DNA from: Peribacillus alkalitolerans
GTDB lineage: Bacteria > Bacillota > Bacilli > Bacillales > DSM-1321
Length of the DNA stretch: 64,000 nt
Reading direction: 5' to 3'
NCBI RefSeq assembly: GCF_010882125.1
Contig: NZ_JAAGVZ010000001.1
Span: forward strand, 186,001-250,000
The position numbers and the translations under genes are program-made. Each line of letters opens with the position of its first letter. Within the stretch, counting starts at the first letter, position 1. Under the pieces are notes generated by a model. The model worked only from the letters and a program-made list of their open reading frames with translations, was not told where the DNA came from and ran no database searches. Positions 9,561 to 19,444 of the stretch are shown in pieces.

Positions 9561-10286
9561 ATGATCAATAAGCAATCTCCTGTGCCGATCTATTACCAGC
9601 TAGAGGAATGGATGAAGCAGCAAATCGAGCAGGGTAAATGGAAGGTTAATGAAGCCATCCCTTCAGAGCGCGAGCTTACCGAACAGTTTGAAGTAAGCAG
9701 GATGACCGTTCGCCAAGCACTTTCCAACTTAGTCCAAGAAGGAATCCTTTTTAAGAAAAAAGGGTTAGGAACATTTGTGAAAGAACAAAAATTTGAACAG
9801 GTCCTACAAGGACTTACTAGTTTTTCAGAAGAAATGGTTAAGCGAGGCATGACTCCAAATAGCATTTTGATAAACTTTGAGAAAAAAGCAGCTACTCCCC
9901 AACTAGCCGCACAATTGGCATTAGGAACAAATGAAGAAATATATCAAATTGAACGAATCAGACTGGCAGACGATGTTCCCATGGCATTTGAAACAGCCTA
10001 CCTTCCCGCTCATCTCTTTGGAGATATGAAAAAAGAGGATGCATACGGGTCACTCTATGAATTTTTGCAAACACAAAAAGGACTCCAAATCCAAGAAGCC
10101 AAACAAGATATTGAAGCCATCCTAGCTGATAATCGATTGGCAGAGTATCTAAATATTGAAGTAGGTTCACCCATTTTACAGATTATTAGAACGGCATACT
10201 TACAAACCGGTACTCCTTTTGAATATGTTCGAACTGCATATAGAGGAGATCGATACCGTTTCAATCATCAAGTAACCAGGTATTGA
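9561..10286 (+). CDS. nagR: GntR/HutC-family repressor NagR (YvoA)
   Basis: 241 residues. The N-terminal winged helix-turn-helix (residues 5-72, PSERELTEQFEVSRMTVRQAL) is followed by a UTRA effector domain (about 90-235). Represses the nag genes and is released by glucosamine-6-P or GlcNAc-6-P. Seventeen bases after nagB in the same operon, so it should control its own level through the operator at 7570. A weak GGGG-CCCC hairpin at 10307-10319 may end the transcript. Confidence 0.9.
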   Translation: MINKQSPVPIYYQLEEWMKQQIEQGKWKVNEAIPSERELTEQFEVSRMTVRQALSNLVQEGILFKKKGLGTFVKEQKFEQVLQGLTSFSEEMVKRGMTPNSILINFEKKAATPQLAAQLALGTNEEIYQIERIRLADDVPMAFETAYLPAHLFGDMKKEDAYGSLYEFLQTQKGLQIQEAKQDIEAILADNRLAEYLNIEVGSPILQIIRTAYLQTGTPFEYVRTAYRGDRYRFNHQVTRY

Positions 10287-10376
10287 AATCAATTATTATC
10301 TAACCAGGGGGCCCGCCCCATTTTCACCTTTTGATCATATAATAATATTGATTCTATCCAATAGAGGTGATCATAG

Positions 10377-11099
10377 ATGAAAATTGTACTGGACGCAGGC
10401 CATGGATTCGAAACGCAAGGGAAACGTTCTCCCGATGGAATGAAGGAATACGAATTCAATCGAAAAGTCGCTCTTTATGGAAGGGACTTGCTTTCTCAAT
10501 ACGAAGGCGTGGAGGTTATCTTTACTCATTCAGATCAAGATGATGTCCCACTTCAAACACGGACGAATAAAGCAAATTCTATAAAAGCGGATCTTTTTAT
10601 TTCTATCCATGCAAATGCTTATGGGAGTGGTGGATGGAGTACGGCTGAAGGTATCGAGACTTTCGTTTACACTAGTCAACCAAAGGAAGCTATGTCATTA
10701 GCTCAAAAAGTGCATCAAAATCTCATAGTAGCCACTGGATTAGAAAATCGAGGAATTAAAACAGCCAACTTTCATGTTTTGCGTGAAACTTATATGACCG
10801 CTATTTTAGTTGAGTGTGGATTCATGACAAATATAGAAGAAATTAAGCTTCTTAGAAGTAATTATTATCAAAAGACCTGTGCAGAAGCGATTGTAAAGGG
10901 CGTTGCTCAGTATTATAAATTGAAGAAAAAACAATCTAAACCTACTACTTCAACACCAAAAGCCCTACCTATAAATAAAACCTCAACTTCATTATATAAA
11001 GTCCAATTGGGAGCATTCCAGAACAAGGATACTGCTGACAAATTGGCTGAGCAACTGAAAAAGGCTGGCTATGAAGCAATAGTAGTAAAAGAAAGTTAG
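10377..11099 (+). CDS. N-acetylmuramoyl-L-alanine amidase with SPOR domain, CwlC-like
   Basis: 240 residues. An Amidase_3 domain (about 1-180) shows LDAGHG, ISIHANAYG and the catalytic-Glu region LVECGFMTN. The C-terminal SPOR domain (about 198-238, YKVQLGAFQNKDTADKL) binds denuded glycan strands. There is no signal peptide, as for CwlC, which is made in the mother cell and helps lyse it. CATATAATA at 10336 resembles a sigma-K -10 element, but I see no convincing -35, so sporulation control is inferred only. GAGGTG precedes the ATG. Confidence 0.85.
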   Translation: MKIVLDAGHGFETQGKRSPDGMKEYEFNRKVALYGRDLLSQYEGVEVIFTHSDQDDVPLQTRTNKANSIKADLFISIHANAYGSGGWSTAEGIETFVYTSQPKEAMSLAQKVHQNLIVATGLENRGIKTANFHVLRETYMTAILVECGFMTNIEEIKLLRSNYYQKTCAEAIVKGVAQYYKLKKKQSKPTTSTPKALPINKTSTSLYKVQLGAFQNKDTADKLAEQLKKAGYEAIVVKES

Positions 11100-11104
11100 A
11101 CTAC

Positions 11105-11137
11105 ATAAAAAACCACTCTACAAGCAAGAGTGGTCTT
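11105..11137. terminator. Terminator between amidase and yvlC-like operon
   Basis: ACCACTCT pairs with AGAGTGGT. On the minus strand it is followed by six T residues, so it mainly ends the yvlA-yvlB-yvlC transcript and may also stop the amidase transcript. Confidence 0.75.
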
Positions 11138-11143
11138 GATAGT

Positions 11144-11353
11144 TTAAAATGATTCACTGCTATTGGGCAAAATAAATACTAGCAGCCCATAAAGAATCAG
11201 TATTGGGAATACTCCCGAAGTAATTAGGGCTACTGCAAATAGGACACGCAATACTGTACTGTTCAAACCAAGATATTCAGAGAGTCCTCCAATAACTCCA
11301 GCTAATTTGCGATTATTTTTTGAACGGGTCAGTTTCTTTGACACATGGAACAC
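11144..11353 (-). CDS. yvlC: PspC-domain membrane protein, YvlC-like
   Basis: 69 residues. The PspC signature is LTRSKNNRKLAGVIGGLSEYLGLNSTVLRVLFAVALI, here quoted only in part of its span (residues 9-45), followed by a second membrane segment. In B. subtilis the yvlABCD operon responds to cell-envelope stress. Third gene of the minus-strand operon, 15 bases after the YvlB-like gene. No YvlD homologue is present here. Confidence 0.8.
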   Translation of the reverse strand: MFHVSKKLTRSKNNRKLAGVIGGLSEYLGLNSTVLRVLFAVALITSGVFPILILYGLLVFILPNSSESF

Positions 11354-11368
11354 CTCTCTTAGACTATT

Positions 11369-12475
11369 TTACTCATTATTTCGTTTGACCGTAATCGATC
11401 CAGTCTTCGTATCTGCAACAATTTGAAGCTTATGAAAAGCCGATTCAATCATTTTGAATTTCAATGTTTTTTGGGCAACTTCATTTTTTTCTTCTACTAT
11501 TTGTATTCCCGAAAGGTCCAGGTTAAAACCACCCAAATTGGACTTCAACTCCCCTTCGACTGCGGCTTCATTTGGAATGAGCAAGTCGACACTACCTGTA
11601 ACGGCCTTCGCTACTATCGACTGAGCTGCTTTATTATGAAGCTTCAATTTAATATTCCCATTAAATGTTTGTAAGTCAGCGTAAACGGAAGTACCTTCTG
11701 CTGAAATAGCACCATTGATGGTTTCAACTTCAAGCTTTTTGAAGGAACCGGAGCTTAATTCGATATTCCCATTTGCTGTTTCGAATTCCCCCAATTCAGC
11801 AGCTGCATTTGAAATGAGAATTTTCCCATTCGCTGTTTTCGCATTTAGGGATTGAACCTTCAAATTCCCAGCTGAAATGGCACCATTGAAAAGACGGATT
11901 CGGACTTTATTATATTCTTGAATAGGCACGAATACCTTTGCATCAAATTTCATCCATTTTTGTTTGGTATTCAATTCAAGACGATTATTTTCAATAGTGA
12001 AAGTAGTTCCTTCTAGAAGAAGTTTTCTCGCTTCATTGACTTCATTCGTTCGATAAACTTTCGCTTGGCATTCTACCCGGACATCACTTTGGTCCCATGG
12101 AATCAACTCCAACTTTCCATTAGCAATATCAATATCGATATCTTCAAAACTCGCATCCCCATGCTGAAAGATATGGGATACTTCCACTGACTGACCAAGT
12201 TTGAAGTCTAAATCAAGCTCTTTTACCTTGTCTAACACCGTATGGACTGCATCGAATAATTTTTCTTTTAAGGAATGTGTTTTCTTGTGTGCAGTTTCTT
12301 CAGTTTTTTCACCTGCATCGATTACTACAGTGGAAAGACTAGTCACTACCTCTTTTTCCTTTTCGGCTTTCACCTTTTCTGCCTGATCAAGTTCTTCTAA
12401 TAGTTTCAAAGCCTCTTCTGTAGAAATCTTTCCTTGTTGAACCAATTCTAATATCTTCTTTTTCACTTCTACCAT
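11369..12475 (-). CDS. yvlB: YvlB-like DUF4097 protein
   Basis: 368 residues. The N-terminus carries a SHOCT-like helical module (VKKKILELVQQGKISTEEAL) and a basic/acidic linker. The rest (about 110-365) is a DUF4097 beta-helix-like region with repeated N-G-x-I/N-I-x-L motifs (FNGAISAGNL, TANGKILIS, ETANGNIEL, TINGAISAEG, TFNGNIKLKL). No signal peptide. It is co-transcribed with PspC and DUF4870 membrane partners, so an envelope-associated adaptor role is likely. The biochemical function is unknown. Confidence 0.8.
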   Translation of the reverse strand: MVEVKKKILELVQQGKISTEEALKLLEELDQAEKVKAEKEKEVVTSLSTVVIDAGEKTEETAHKKTHSLKEKLFDAVHTVLDKVKELDLDFKLGQSVEVSHIFQHGDASFEDIDIDIANGKLELIPWDQSDVRVECQAKVYRTNEVNEARKLLLEGTTFTIENNRLELNTKQKWMKFDAKVFVPIQEYNKVRIRLFNGAISAGNLKVQSLNAKTANGKILISNAAAELGEFETANGNIELSSGSFKKLEVETINGAISAEGTSVYADLQTFNGNIKLKLHNKAAQSIVAKAVTGSVDLLIPNEAAVEGELKSNLGGFNLDLSGIQIVEEKNEVAQKTLKFKMIESAFHKLQIVADTKTGSITVKRNNE

Positions 12476-12490
12476 AAGACTCCACCCCTT

Positions 12491-12802
12491 CTAATGGTTT
12501 GCTAAAATCTTAATACCACGAACGATATTCCAGATGAAAATGATGAAAGAAGCAAGACCTGAAAGCACTAACGAAATCATCATTAAAATAGGAAAACCAG
12601 AACCTACAGTGAAATCAGCAAATCCCGCAACGATAGCTAACGGAATGAATACAAGCGGGATGATATGCGATAAGAAAGCTGACTTGGCATGATTTTTTAC
12701 GAAGTGATCATCCGATACAAAATACACGATTATTGGCAATAAAAAAGGTGCAAAAAACACACTGAAATAATTTAATGAAGCTAATACTTTATTTGTTTCC
12801 AT
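12491..12802 (-). CDS. DUF4870 membrane protein (YvlA position)
   Basis: 103 residues, three or four membrane segments; HAKSAFLSHIIPLV near residue 38 and the C-terminal IFIWNIVRGIKILAN are typical of DUF4870 proteins. First gene of the operon with yvlB and yvlC, 16 bases before yvlB. The position matches yvlA. Function unknown. Confidence 0.7.
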   Translation of the reverse strand: METNKVLASLNYFSVFFAPFLLPIIVYFVSDDHFVKNHAKSAFLSHIIPLVFIPLAIVAGFADFTVGSGFPILMMISLVLSGLASFIIFIWNIVRGIKILANH

Positions 12803-12984
12803 CCTTTAAACTCCCCTTTTTCCCTCTTTCGTTTCTCACAATATTTACGCGTCATAAGGATAAAAGTTTCATAATATCAGTCAACTGCCGATAAATGGGA
12901 ACTTCTTTTTTCGACAAATGCTTCTGACAACATTCTCAAAAGAAAAAACGATATTTCCTTGGAAATACACTACTCCGGGAAGAA

Positions 12985-13004
12985 TTAATCAAACGTTTGA
13001 TTAA
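12985..13004. repeat. 20-bp perfect palindrome, copy 1
   Basis: TTAATCAAACGTTTGATTAA reads the same on both strands. The same 20 bases recur at 41095-41114. Here it lies 180 bp before the DUF4870 start in a 540-bp gap (12803-13342) with no clear gene. It looks like an operator with CAAAC/GTTTG half-sites. The sequence right after it (to 13078) can be read as a short open stretch ending VTPGLFRE, which may be a gene remnant. Confidence 0.6.
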
Positions 13005-13207
13005 CAGCGTAGATGTCGAGTCTTGGAGGGTATTAGCAATTCACGTCAATGTAACACCAGGCTTATTTAGAGAGTAATAGGCTATTTAACATATATACGA
13101 ATGAAAAAGCGAAAAAGACCTGCATTAGAAGTAAGTAGTTCCGAGAATGAGCAGAAATAACATTTTAAATAAAACTATATTATGCAATTGAGATCATACC
13201 CTCATTT

Positions 13208-13251
13208 ACAAAAACCAACGCTCAGGATTCTGCTCTGAGCGTTGGTTTTTA
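13208..13251. terminator. Strong bidirectional terminator
   Basis: AAAAACCAACGCTCAG pairs with CTGAGCGTTGGTTTTT around a short loop. It follows the alpha-CTD gene on the minus strand by about 90 bases and also faces the empty 12803-13205 region on the plus strand. Confidence 0.85.
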
Positions 13252-13342
13252 ATGTTGATGCACTAATTAAAATATCCTTTACCTGCAAAATTAATCAGAT
13301 AACATCATTAATACATTCCTATATCTATAAGAAATTTTGTAA

Positions 13343-13636
13343 TTAATTTTTAAAAGATAATCCATTTTCCATCAAAGCAGACCTAAGTTTAGGTAAAGAA
13401 GCTGGTCCCATACCGTGAAATTGCAAAATTTCTTTTTCAGTATATGTTGATAGTATTTGCAAAGAGGCTATTCCATTGTGTTCCAAAGCACGTCTTGCAG
13501 GGGCCGATAATAGTGACAGAAATCCATTATCGGGTTTGCGTTCTTGTTCACAAGTGGGACAAGTTGGACAATCAGTGCTTTTATAAAATTTGTGTCCTTT
13601 GCTGCAAATTCTTAATTTTTTTTCAGAAGTTGTCAT
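13343..13636 (-). CDS. Small protein with RNA polymerase alpha-CTD-like domain
   Basis: 97 residues. Residues 1-38 carry a likely zinc knuckle (ICSKGHKFYKSTDCPTCPTCE). Residues 45-95 match the alpha-CTD helix-hairpin-helix fold (LSAPARRALEHNGI, GMGPASLPKLRSAL). In RNA polymerase this domain binds UP elements and activators; here it is free-standing with a zinc finger, so it could bind DNA or an alpha-CTD-contacting factor. The role is not established. GGAGAAA precedes the start. Monocistronic, between yvlA and uvrA. Confidence 0.7.
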   Translation of the reverse strand: MTTSEKKLRICSKGHKFYKSTDCPTCPTCEQERKPDNGFLSLLSAPARRALEHNGIASLQILSTYTEKEILQFHGMGPASLPKLRSALMENGLSFKN

Positions 13637-13696
13637 ATTAAAATTTCTCCTTTGCTTTTAAATTAATTTTCAGATTAAAAGTAAATATTCATTGAT

Positions 13697-13728
13697 ATAG
13701 AAAAGACCAAATCTTATGGATTTGGTCT
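13697..13728 (-). terminator. Terminator after uvrA
   Basis: On the minus strand AGACCAAATC pairs with GATTTGGTCT and is followed by TTTTCTAT, 80 bases after the uvrA stop. Confidence 0.75.
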
Positions 13729-13806
13729 GCTGATTAATTTATGAATTACTATGTTTCTCTACAAAAAAGGAAACATTCACTCTAGAATGCAGGTCTTTGA
13801 AGGTTA

Positions 13807-16680
13807 TTATACTCGCTCGTGTTCTTTTTCTTCTATAAACTTCTCCATGCGGATACGGTCACGCTCTAAAATTGGCTTTAAGTAACGTCCAGTATGGGAA
13901 GCTTCTACCTTTACAATTTCCTCAGGTGTACCTGTAGCAAGGATGGTTCCCCCTTTGTCTCCACCTTCAGGTCCTAAATCCACAAGATAATCGGCCGCTT
14001 TGATGACATCCAGGTTGTGTTCGATGACAAGAACAGTATCACCATTTTCCACAAGTCGCTGAAGAACGATCAATAGTCTGGCAATATCATCCACGTGCAA
14101 GCCTGTCGTCGGCTCATCGAGAATATACAGGGATCGACCTGTGGAACGACGGTGAAGCTCCGCTGCAAGCTTAACACGTTGCGCCTCCCCACCAGATAAG
14201 GTGGTGGCCGGTTGGCCTAGCTTGATATATTTTAAACCCACATCAAAAATTGTCTGTAGCTTTCGGTGAATCTTAGGAATGTTCTCGAAAAACTCCACTG
14301 CATCTTCTACTGTCATATCTAAGATATCTGAAATGTTTTTCCCTTTGTATTTCACTTCCAACGTTTCCCGGTTATAACGTTTTCCATGGCAAACTTCACA
14401 AGGAACATACACATCAGGTAGGAAATGCATTTCAATCTTGATAATTCCATCTCCACGGCAAGCTTCGCAACGTCCACCTTTCACATTGAAGCTAAAGCGG
14501 CCTTTCTTGTATCCTCGTACCTTCGCTTCATTCGTAGAAGCGAATACATCACGGATATCATCAAAAACACCTGTGTAAGTCGCAGGATTTGATCGAGGAG
14601 TTCGACCAATTGGTGATTGATCAATGTCGATGACCTTGTCTAATTGTTCAATTCCTTTGATTTCCTTATGCTCCCCTGGCTTTGTTTTTGCCCCATGAAG
14701 CTTTTGCGCTAACGCTTTGTGTAGAATTTCATTGATCAATGTACTTTTACCGGACCCAGAAACACCCGTCACTGAGATAAACGTTCCTAAGGGGAATTTC
14801 ACTGACGCATTCTTGAGGTTATTTTCAGAAGCGCCTTTAATTTCTATGAAGCGTCCATCAGGTTTTCTTCTCTCAATCGGCAACGGAATGAATTTCCTAC
14901 CTGATAAATATTGTCCTGTAAGGGAGTTAGGATCTTCCATAACCTCTTCAGGAGTACCTGCAGATACAATCGTCCCTCCATGAACACCAGCCCCTGGTCC
15001 TACATCGATCAAGTAATCTGCAGCGATCATTGTATCCTCATCATGCTCAACAACAATCAAAGTATTACCGATATCTCTCATGTTTTTGAGCGTATCTATC
15101 AAACGGTCGTTATCCCGTTGATGTAGACCAATCGATGGCTCATCCAGTATATAAAGGACACCTGTAAGCCTTGAACCAATCTGGGTCGCTAACCGGATAC
15201 GCTGGGCTTCTCCACCAGATAACGTCCCCGCAGCTCTGCTCAACGTTAAGTACTCGAGCCCTACATTGGCTAAGAAACCGAGTCTTTCTTGGATTTCACG
15301 CAATATTAACTTTGCGATTTTCTGTTCTTTTTCAGTCAGGTCCAAGTGTTGGAAAAATTCGTTAGCTTCTTCAATGGAAAAAGCTGTTGTGTTCCCGATA
15401 TGAAGACCTTGGATCAGTACGGATAAACTCTCCTGTTTAAGACGGAAACCTTTACACCCTGGACAAGGGTGCTGTGCCATATACTTCTCCATTTGCTCAC
15501 GAATATAGTCCGAGCTAGTCTCTTTATATCTTCTTTCAACGTTACCGATGACACCTTCAAATTCAATGTAATTTTCACGGATTTGCCCAAAATCATTTTC
15601 ATAACGGAAATAAATCTTATCTCCCTTGGAACCATATAAGATTTTATCCAGTTCTGCGGAAGGTAAATCTTCTATTGGAATATCCATATCTACACCATAA
15701 TGGTTAGCTACTGATTTCAGTAATTGAGGATAGTATTGAGAACTAGTCGGTTCCCAAGGGGCTATCGCACCCTTTTCTAACGAAAGCCCCGGATTCGGGA
15801 TCACCAAATCCTTGTCGACCTCTAATTTAGAACCTAAACCATCACAATCAGGACACGCTCCAAACGGGCTGTTAAAAGAGAACATCCTAGGCTCTAATTC
15901 TGTTACAGAAAACCCACATAATGGGCAGGCGTGATGTTCACTGAATAACAGTTCCTCTTCCCCAATGACATCGATGATCACTTTGCCATCGCCTAATTTA
16001 AGCGCGCTTTCCAGTGAATCTGCTAGCCTTGCCTGGATTCCATCTTTTATGACAATGCGGTCGATGATGACTTCAATCGAATGCTTCTTGTTTTTCTCCA
16101 GCTCGAGCTCATCACTAAGGTCATGGATTTCTCCGTTCACACGTACACGGACATAGCCTTGTTTCTTTATTTCTTCAATAACTTTGACATGAGTCCCTTT
16201 TCGACCAGACACTACTGGAGCCAATACTTGCAGCTTGGTTCTTTCTGGGTATTCTAGAATGCGATCCACCATTTGCTCAATTGTTTGAGAGGAAATCTCG
16301 ATATTATGAATCGGGCAGGTTGGCCTCCCAATTCTAGCAAATAACAAACGAAGGTAATCATAAATTTCTGTCACTGTTCCAACTGTAGAACGTGGATTTC
16401 GGCTTGTTGTTTTTTGGTCAATCGAAATGGCAGGCGATAATCCCTCAATTGCATCTACATCTGGCTTATCCATTTGACCTAAAAACTGACGAGCATAGGC
16501 AGATAGCGATTCGACATATCGTCGTTGCCCTTCTGCATAAATCGTATCAAAGGCCAAGGAGGACTTCCCAGATCCCGATAATCCAGTCAACACGACTAAT
16601 TTGTCTCTCGGAATCGTGACGTCAATGTTTTTCAAATTATGAACCCTTGCACCTTTTACAATAATCTTATCCATTGCCAT
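13807..16680 (-). CDS. uvrA: Excinuclease ABC subunit A
   Basis: 957 residues. Two ABC ATPase modules: Walker [13 protein letters not shown] near residue 35 and [11 protein letters not shown] near 640; signatures [13 protein letters not shown] and [13 protein letters not shown]. Zinc-binding CPLC...CPDC and CEAC...CEVC clusters are present. UvrA finds helix-distorting lesions and loads UvrB in nucleotide excision repair. The ATG at 16680 lies about nine bases after GGAGGGG, which overlaps the end of uvrB; the two genes form one operon. Confidence 0.97.
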   Translation of the reverse strand: MAMDKIIVKGARVHNLKNIDVTIPRDKLVVLTGLSGSGKSSLAFDTIYAEGQRRYVESLSAYARQFLGQMDKPDVDAIEGLSPAISIDQKTTSRNPRSTVGTVTEIYDYLRLLFARIGRPTCPIHNIEISSQTIEQMVDRILEYPERTKLQVLAPVVSGRKGTHVKVIEEIKKQGYVRVRVNGEIHDLSDELELEKNKKHSIEVIIDRIVIKDGIQARLADSLESALKLGDGKVIIDVIGEEELLFSEHHACPLCGFSVTELEPRMFSFNSPFGACPDCDGLGSKLEVDKDLVIPNPGLSLEKGAIAPWEPTSSQYYPQLLKSVANHYGVDMDIPIEDLPSAELDKILYGSKGDKIYFRYENDFGQIRENYIEFEGVIGNVERRYKETSSDYIREQMEKYMAQHPCPGCKGFRLKQESLSVLIQGLHIGNTTAFSIEEANEFFQHLDLTEKEQKIAKLILREIQERLGFLANVGLEYLTLSRAAGTLSGGEAQRIRLATQIGSRLTGVLYILDEPSIGLHQRDNDRLIDTLKNMRDIGNTLIVVEHDEDTMIAADYLIDVGPGAGVHGGTIVSAGTPEEVMEDPNSLTGQYLSGRKFIPLPIERRKPDGRFIEIKGASENNLKNASVKFPLGTFISVTGVSGSGKSTLINEILHKALAQKLHGAKTKPGEHKEIKGIEQLDKVIDIDQSPIGRTPRSNPATYTGVFDDIRDVFASTNEAKVRGYKKGRFSFNVKGGRCEACRGDGIIKIEMHFLPDVYVPCEVCHGKRYNRETLEVKYKGKNISDILDMTVEDAVEFFENIPKIHRKLQTIFDVGLKYIKLGQPATTLSGGEAQRVKLAAELHRRSTGRSLYILDEPTTGLHVDDIARLLIVLQRLVENGDTVLVIEHNLDVIKAADYLVDLGPEGGDKGGTILATGTPEEIVKVEASHTGRYLKPILERDRIRMEKFIEEKEHERV

Positions 16681-16687
16681 TGTTTCG

Positions 16688-18667
16688 TCACCCCTCCGAT
16701 TTCAACTCTAAAATAAGGTCACGAAGCTCTGCGGCACGTTCGAAATTCAACGCCTTGGCCGCTTCCTTCATTTCCTTTTCCATTTGTTCGATTAATTTGT
16801 CTCTTTCTTTCTTCGTCATCTTGTTCAGTTTTGCAGTTGGAGTATATTCTTCCTTCTCCTCTGCAGCATGTGTAGCCCTGATGGTATCGCGAATTTCCTT
16901 TTGAATCGTTTGTGGGGTAATGCCATGCTTTAGATTGTATTCTTCCTGGATCGCACGACGGCGCTTTGTTTCACCTATTGCTAGTTCCATCGAGTTGGTG
17001 ATTTTATCAGCATACATGATGACATGACCATTCGCATTACGGGCAGCGCGTCCAATCGTTTGGATCAGTGAACGTTCAGATCTTAAGAAGCCTTCTTTAT
17101 CTGCATCTAAGATTGTGACCAAAGAAACTTCTGGGATATCAAGTCCTTCCCTCAATAGGTTAATTCCTATTAGGACGTCATATTTGCCCATACGTAGGTC
17201 ACGGATAATTTCAATCCGTTCAAGCGTCTTGATTTCGGAGTGTAAATATTGGACTTTGATGCCAATTTCCTTCAAATAGTCCGTTAAATCCTCGGACATT
17301 TTTTTCGTCAACGTGGTAACCAAGACACGCTCATTTACCTTGATACGATCTTGAATTTCACCGATCAAATCATCTATCTGCCCTTCAATTGGACGCACAT
17401 CGATGGTCGGATCTAGAAGGCCGGTTGGACGAATGATTTGCTCAATCATCTCCGGTGTATGCTCAAGTTCGTATGGACCAGGAGTAGCAGAAACGAAAAT
17501 GGCCTGACTGACTTTACTCTCAAATTCCTCAAAACGTAAAGGTCTATTATCCAACGCTGAAGGAAGACGGAATCCATGGTCAACCAGAACCTGCTTTCTT
17601 GCTTGGTCTCCATTGAACATTCCTCGAACTTGCGGAAGTGTTACGTGTGATTCATCAACAACGAGTAAAAAATCCTCTGGGAAGTAATCCATCAATGTGT
17701 ACGGAGTGGAGCCAGCAGGTCTTAGCGTCAAGTGTCTCGAGTAGTTTTCAATACCAGAACAAAAGCCCATTTCATTCATCATTTCAAGGTCATATCGTGT
17801 TCTTTGCTCAAGTCTTTGTGCTTCTAAAAGCTTATTGTTTTCACGTAAACCTTTTAAACGCTCTTCCAATTCGTTTTCTATGTTTCCAATGGCGACCTTC
17901 ATCTTTTCTTCACGGGTTACGAAGTGGGATGCAGGGAAAATCGCTACATGATCTCGTTCACCGATGATCTCCCCAGTGAGTGCGTCCACTTCCCGTATCC
18001 GGTCGATTTCATCACCAAAGAACTCGACCCTCATACAATGCTCGTCACGGGAAGCTGGGAAGATTTCCACTACGTCTCCGCGAACACGGAACGTTCCACG
18101 TTTAAAGTCAATATCATTTCTTTCATATTGGATATCTACCAGCTTATGTAACAACTGATTACGTTCCAACTCCATGCCAGTCCGGAGAGAAACGACCATT
18201 TCCCGATACTCTTCAGGAGAACCTAATCCATATATGCAGGAAACGCTCGCAATGATGACGACATCTTTCCGTTCAAATAAGGATGATGTGGCAGAATGTC
18301 GTAGTTTATCTATTTCATCGTTTACACTAGAATCTTTTTCAATAAATGTATCCGTTGATGGTACATAGGCTTCAGGTTGAAAGTAATCGTAGTAGCTTAC
18401 AAAGTATTCTACTGCGTTATTTGGAAAGAACTCCTTGAACTCGCTATACAACTGACCAGCCAATGTCTTGTTATGAGCAATGACAAGGGTTGGTTTGTTA
18501 ATTTCCTTAATAACATTTGATACGGTGAATGTTTTCCCTGTACCTGTCGCACCCAGCAAAGTTTGGTGTTTCTTACCTTGCTTGATTCCTTCGACAAGAT
18601 TTTTTATCGCTCCTGGCTGATCGCCTTGTGGAGAATATTTTGAAACAAGCTGGAACACATCTTTCAC
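16688..18667 (-). CDS. uvrB: Excinuclease ABC subunit B
   Basis: 659 residues. Walker [11 protein letters not shown] near residue 40, the beta-hairpin region [30 protein letters not shown], helicase motif VI region QTIGRAARN and a C-terminal UVR domain (about 620-655) for UvrC contact. Takes over the lesion from UvrA and positions UvrC. An SOS box lies 134-147 bp upstream. Confidence 0.97.
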   Translation of the reverse strand: MKDVFQLVSKYSPQGDQPGAIKNLVEGIKQGKKHQTLLGATGTGKTFTVSNVIKEINKPTLVIAHNKTLAGQLYSEFKEFFPNNAVEYFVSYYDYFQPEAYVPSTDTFIEKDSSVNDEIDKLRHSATSSLFERKDVVIIASVSCIYGLGSPEEYREMVVSLRTGMELERNQLLHKLVDIQYERNDIDFKRGTFRVRGDVVEIFPASRDEHCMRVEFFGDEIDRIREVDALTGEIIGERDHVAIFPASHFVTREEKMKVAIGNIENELEERLKGLRENNKLLEAQRLEQRTRYDLEMMNEMGFCSGIENYSRHLTLRPAGSTPYTLMDYFPEDFLLVVDESHVTLPQVRGMFNGDQARKQVLVDHGFRLPSALDNRPLRFEEFESKVSQAIFVSATPGPYELEHTPEMIEQIIRPTGLLDPTIDVRPIEGQIDDLIGEIQDRIKVNERVLVTTLTKKMSEDLTDYLKEIGIKVQYLHSEIKTLERIEIIRDLRMGKYDVLIGINLLREGLDIPEVSLVTILDADKEGFLRSERSLIQTIGRAARNANGHVIMYADKITNSMELAIGETKRRRAIQEEYNLKHGITPQTIQKEIRDTIRATHAAEEKEEYTPTAKLNKMTKKERDKLIEQMEKEMKEAAKALNFERAAELRDLILELKSEG

Positions 18668-18800
18668 TAAGAAAGCCTCCTAACAATAAGTCATGTAACT
18701 TACTTTACACAGATAGTTGAGACAGGCTGAATTCAGTACGAATATTAGTTTTCAATACTTACATTCTACCACAAATAGGATAAAACAAACCAACAAAAAG

Positions 18801-18814
18801 CGAACATTCATTCG
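18801..18814 (-). promoter_or_regulatory. LexA (DinR) SOS box upstream of uvrB
   Basis: On the minus strand CGAATGAATGTTCG matches the Bacillus SOS consensus CGAAC-N4-GTTCG with one mismatch in the first half-site. It stands upstream of a TAGAAT -10 element (about 18765) in the uvrBA promoter region, as expected for an SOS-induced uvr operon. Confidence 0.7.
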
Positions 18815-18837
18815 ATATTTTTTAATCCTTCTTAATA

Positions 18838-18868
18838 AAGAAAAAGACACCTTTAATCAGGTGTCCAG
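18838..18868 (-). terminator. Terminator after csbA
   Basis: GACACCT pairs with AGGTGTC, with a CTTTTTCTTT tail on the minus strand, between csbA and the uvrB promoter. csbA and uvrBA are thus separate transcription units. Confidence 0.7.
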
Positions 18869-18882
18869 TTTTGACATATTCT

Positions 18883-19113
18883 TTATGCGCTTTTTACCGT
18901 TTTCCTTACTAAACGATTGGATAACCACAAACCAAAGGTAAGAGAAAAGGCATCGATAATGATTAGGTGCCAGCTGTTTGTATAGCCTTTATAAACGGAA
19001 GCTGCGATTAAAGCAACAGTTAAGGCCAATCCAACAAAATGGTTATATGTGACTCTGGTAAATAGAAGGACAAGCAGGGCAGGTAAAATGAGTGCAGAAA
19101 TAATTTGAATCAC
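18883..19113 (-). CDS. csbA: General-stress membrane protein CsbA
   Basis: 76 residues, three hydrophobic segments (MIQIISALILPALLVLLF; GLALTVALIAA; LIIIDAFSLTFGLWL). CsbA is a sigma-B-controlled membrane protein of unknown function next to uvrB in B. subtilis; sequence and position agree. GTG start eight bases after GGAAGGAG. I do not see a clear sigma-B promoter (GTTTAA/GGGTAT) upstream. Confidence 0.8.
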   Translation of the reverse strand: MIQIISALILPALLVLLFTRVTYNHFVGLALTVALIAASVYKGYTNSWHLIIIDAFSLTFGLWLSNRLVRKTVKSA

Positions 19114-19192
19114 GTTTGTTACTCCTTCCAGCTGAAAAATGAAGTTTATTAAAACTTATATATATATCGAACAGTACTTGGAGGCATGGTCT

Positions 19193-19444
19193 ATGATTAC
19201 TAACTATATAGCCAATATGGAAGTTTTACAACCTTTGACGGAACTTCTCCCGGTCCATGAAGGTTACTCGGATGTGGTGATCAGTTTCAACCTAATTAAG
19301 CCCCAGGATGAAGCCTTTCTGCAAATCGATAGGGATTTGATTTTAGGCGTTGACACTAAATCTTCAGATATTACCGAAAGAGCTTCGGATATTACCGAAT
19401 TAAGGCTATTTATTACCAAATTGTTCCTATTTATTACCGAATAG
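19193..19444 (+). CDS. Small hypothetical protein whose 3' end runs into a 21-bp repeat array
   Basis: 83 residues starting MITNYIANMEVLQPLTELL. I chose ATG 19193 because GGAGG lies eight bases upstream; the earlier in-frame ATG at 19139 has no ribosome site. Up to about residue 58 the sequence is ordinary (VHEGYSDVVISF, IDRDLILGVD). After that it consists of heptads coded by the 21-bp units (SDITERA, SDITELR, LFITKLF, LFITE) and stops inside the array. The natural C-terminus may have been replaced by the array. No family recognised; it may not be functional. Confidence 0.35.
   Translation: MITNYIANMEVLQPLTELLPVHEGYSDVVISFNLIKPQDEAFLQIDRDLILGVDTKSSDITERASDITELRLFITKLFLFITE

Noticed and set aside
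9958-10170. Minus-strand ORF of 70 codons inside nagR
   Set aside because: Shadow of the nagR coding frame with no ribosome site.
10336-10344. CATATAATA as a sigma-K -10 for the amidase gene
   Set aside because: The -10 fits CATANNNTA but no AC-type -35 stands 16-17 bp upstream; mentioned only as a possibility.
13101-13160. Short plus-strand frame MKKRKRPALEVSSSENEQK
   Set aside because: Too short, no good ribosome site; a chance frame or remnant in the gap before the alpha-CTD gene.
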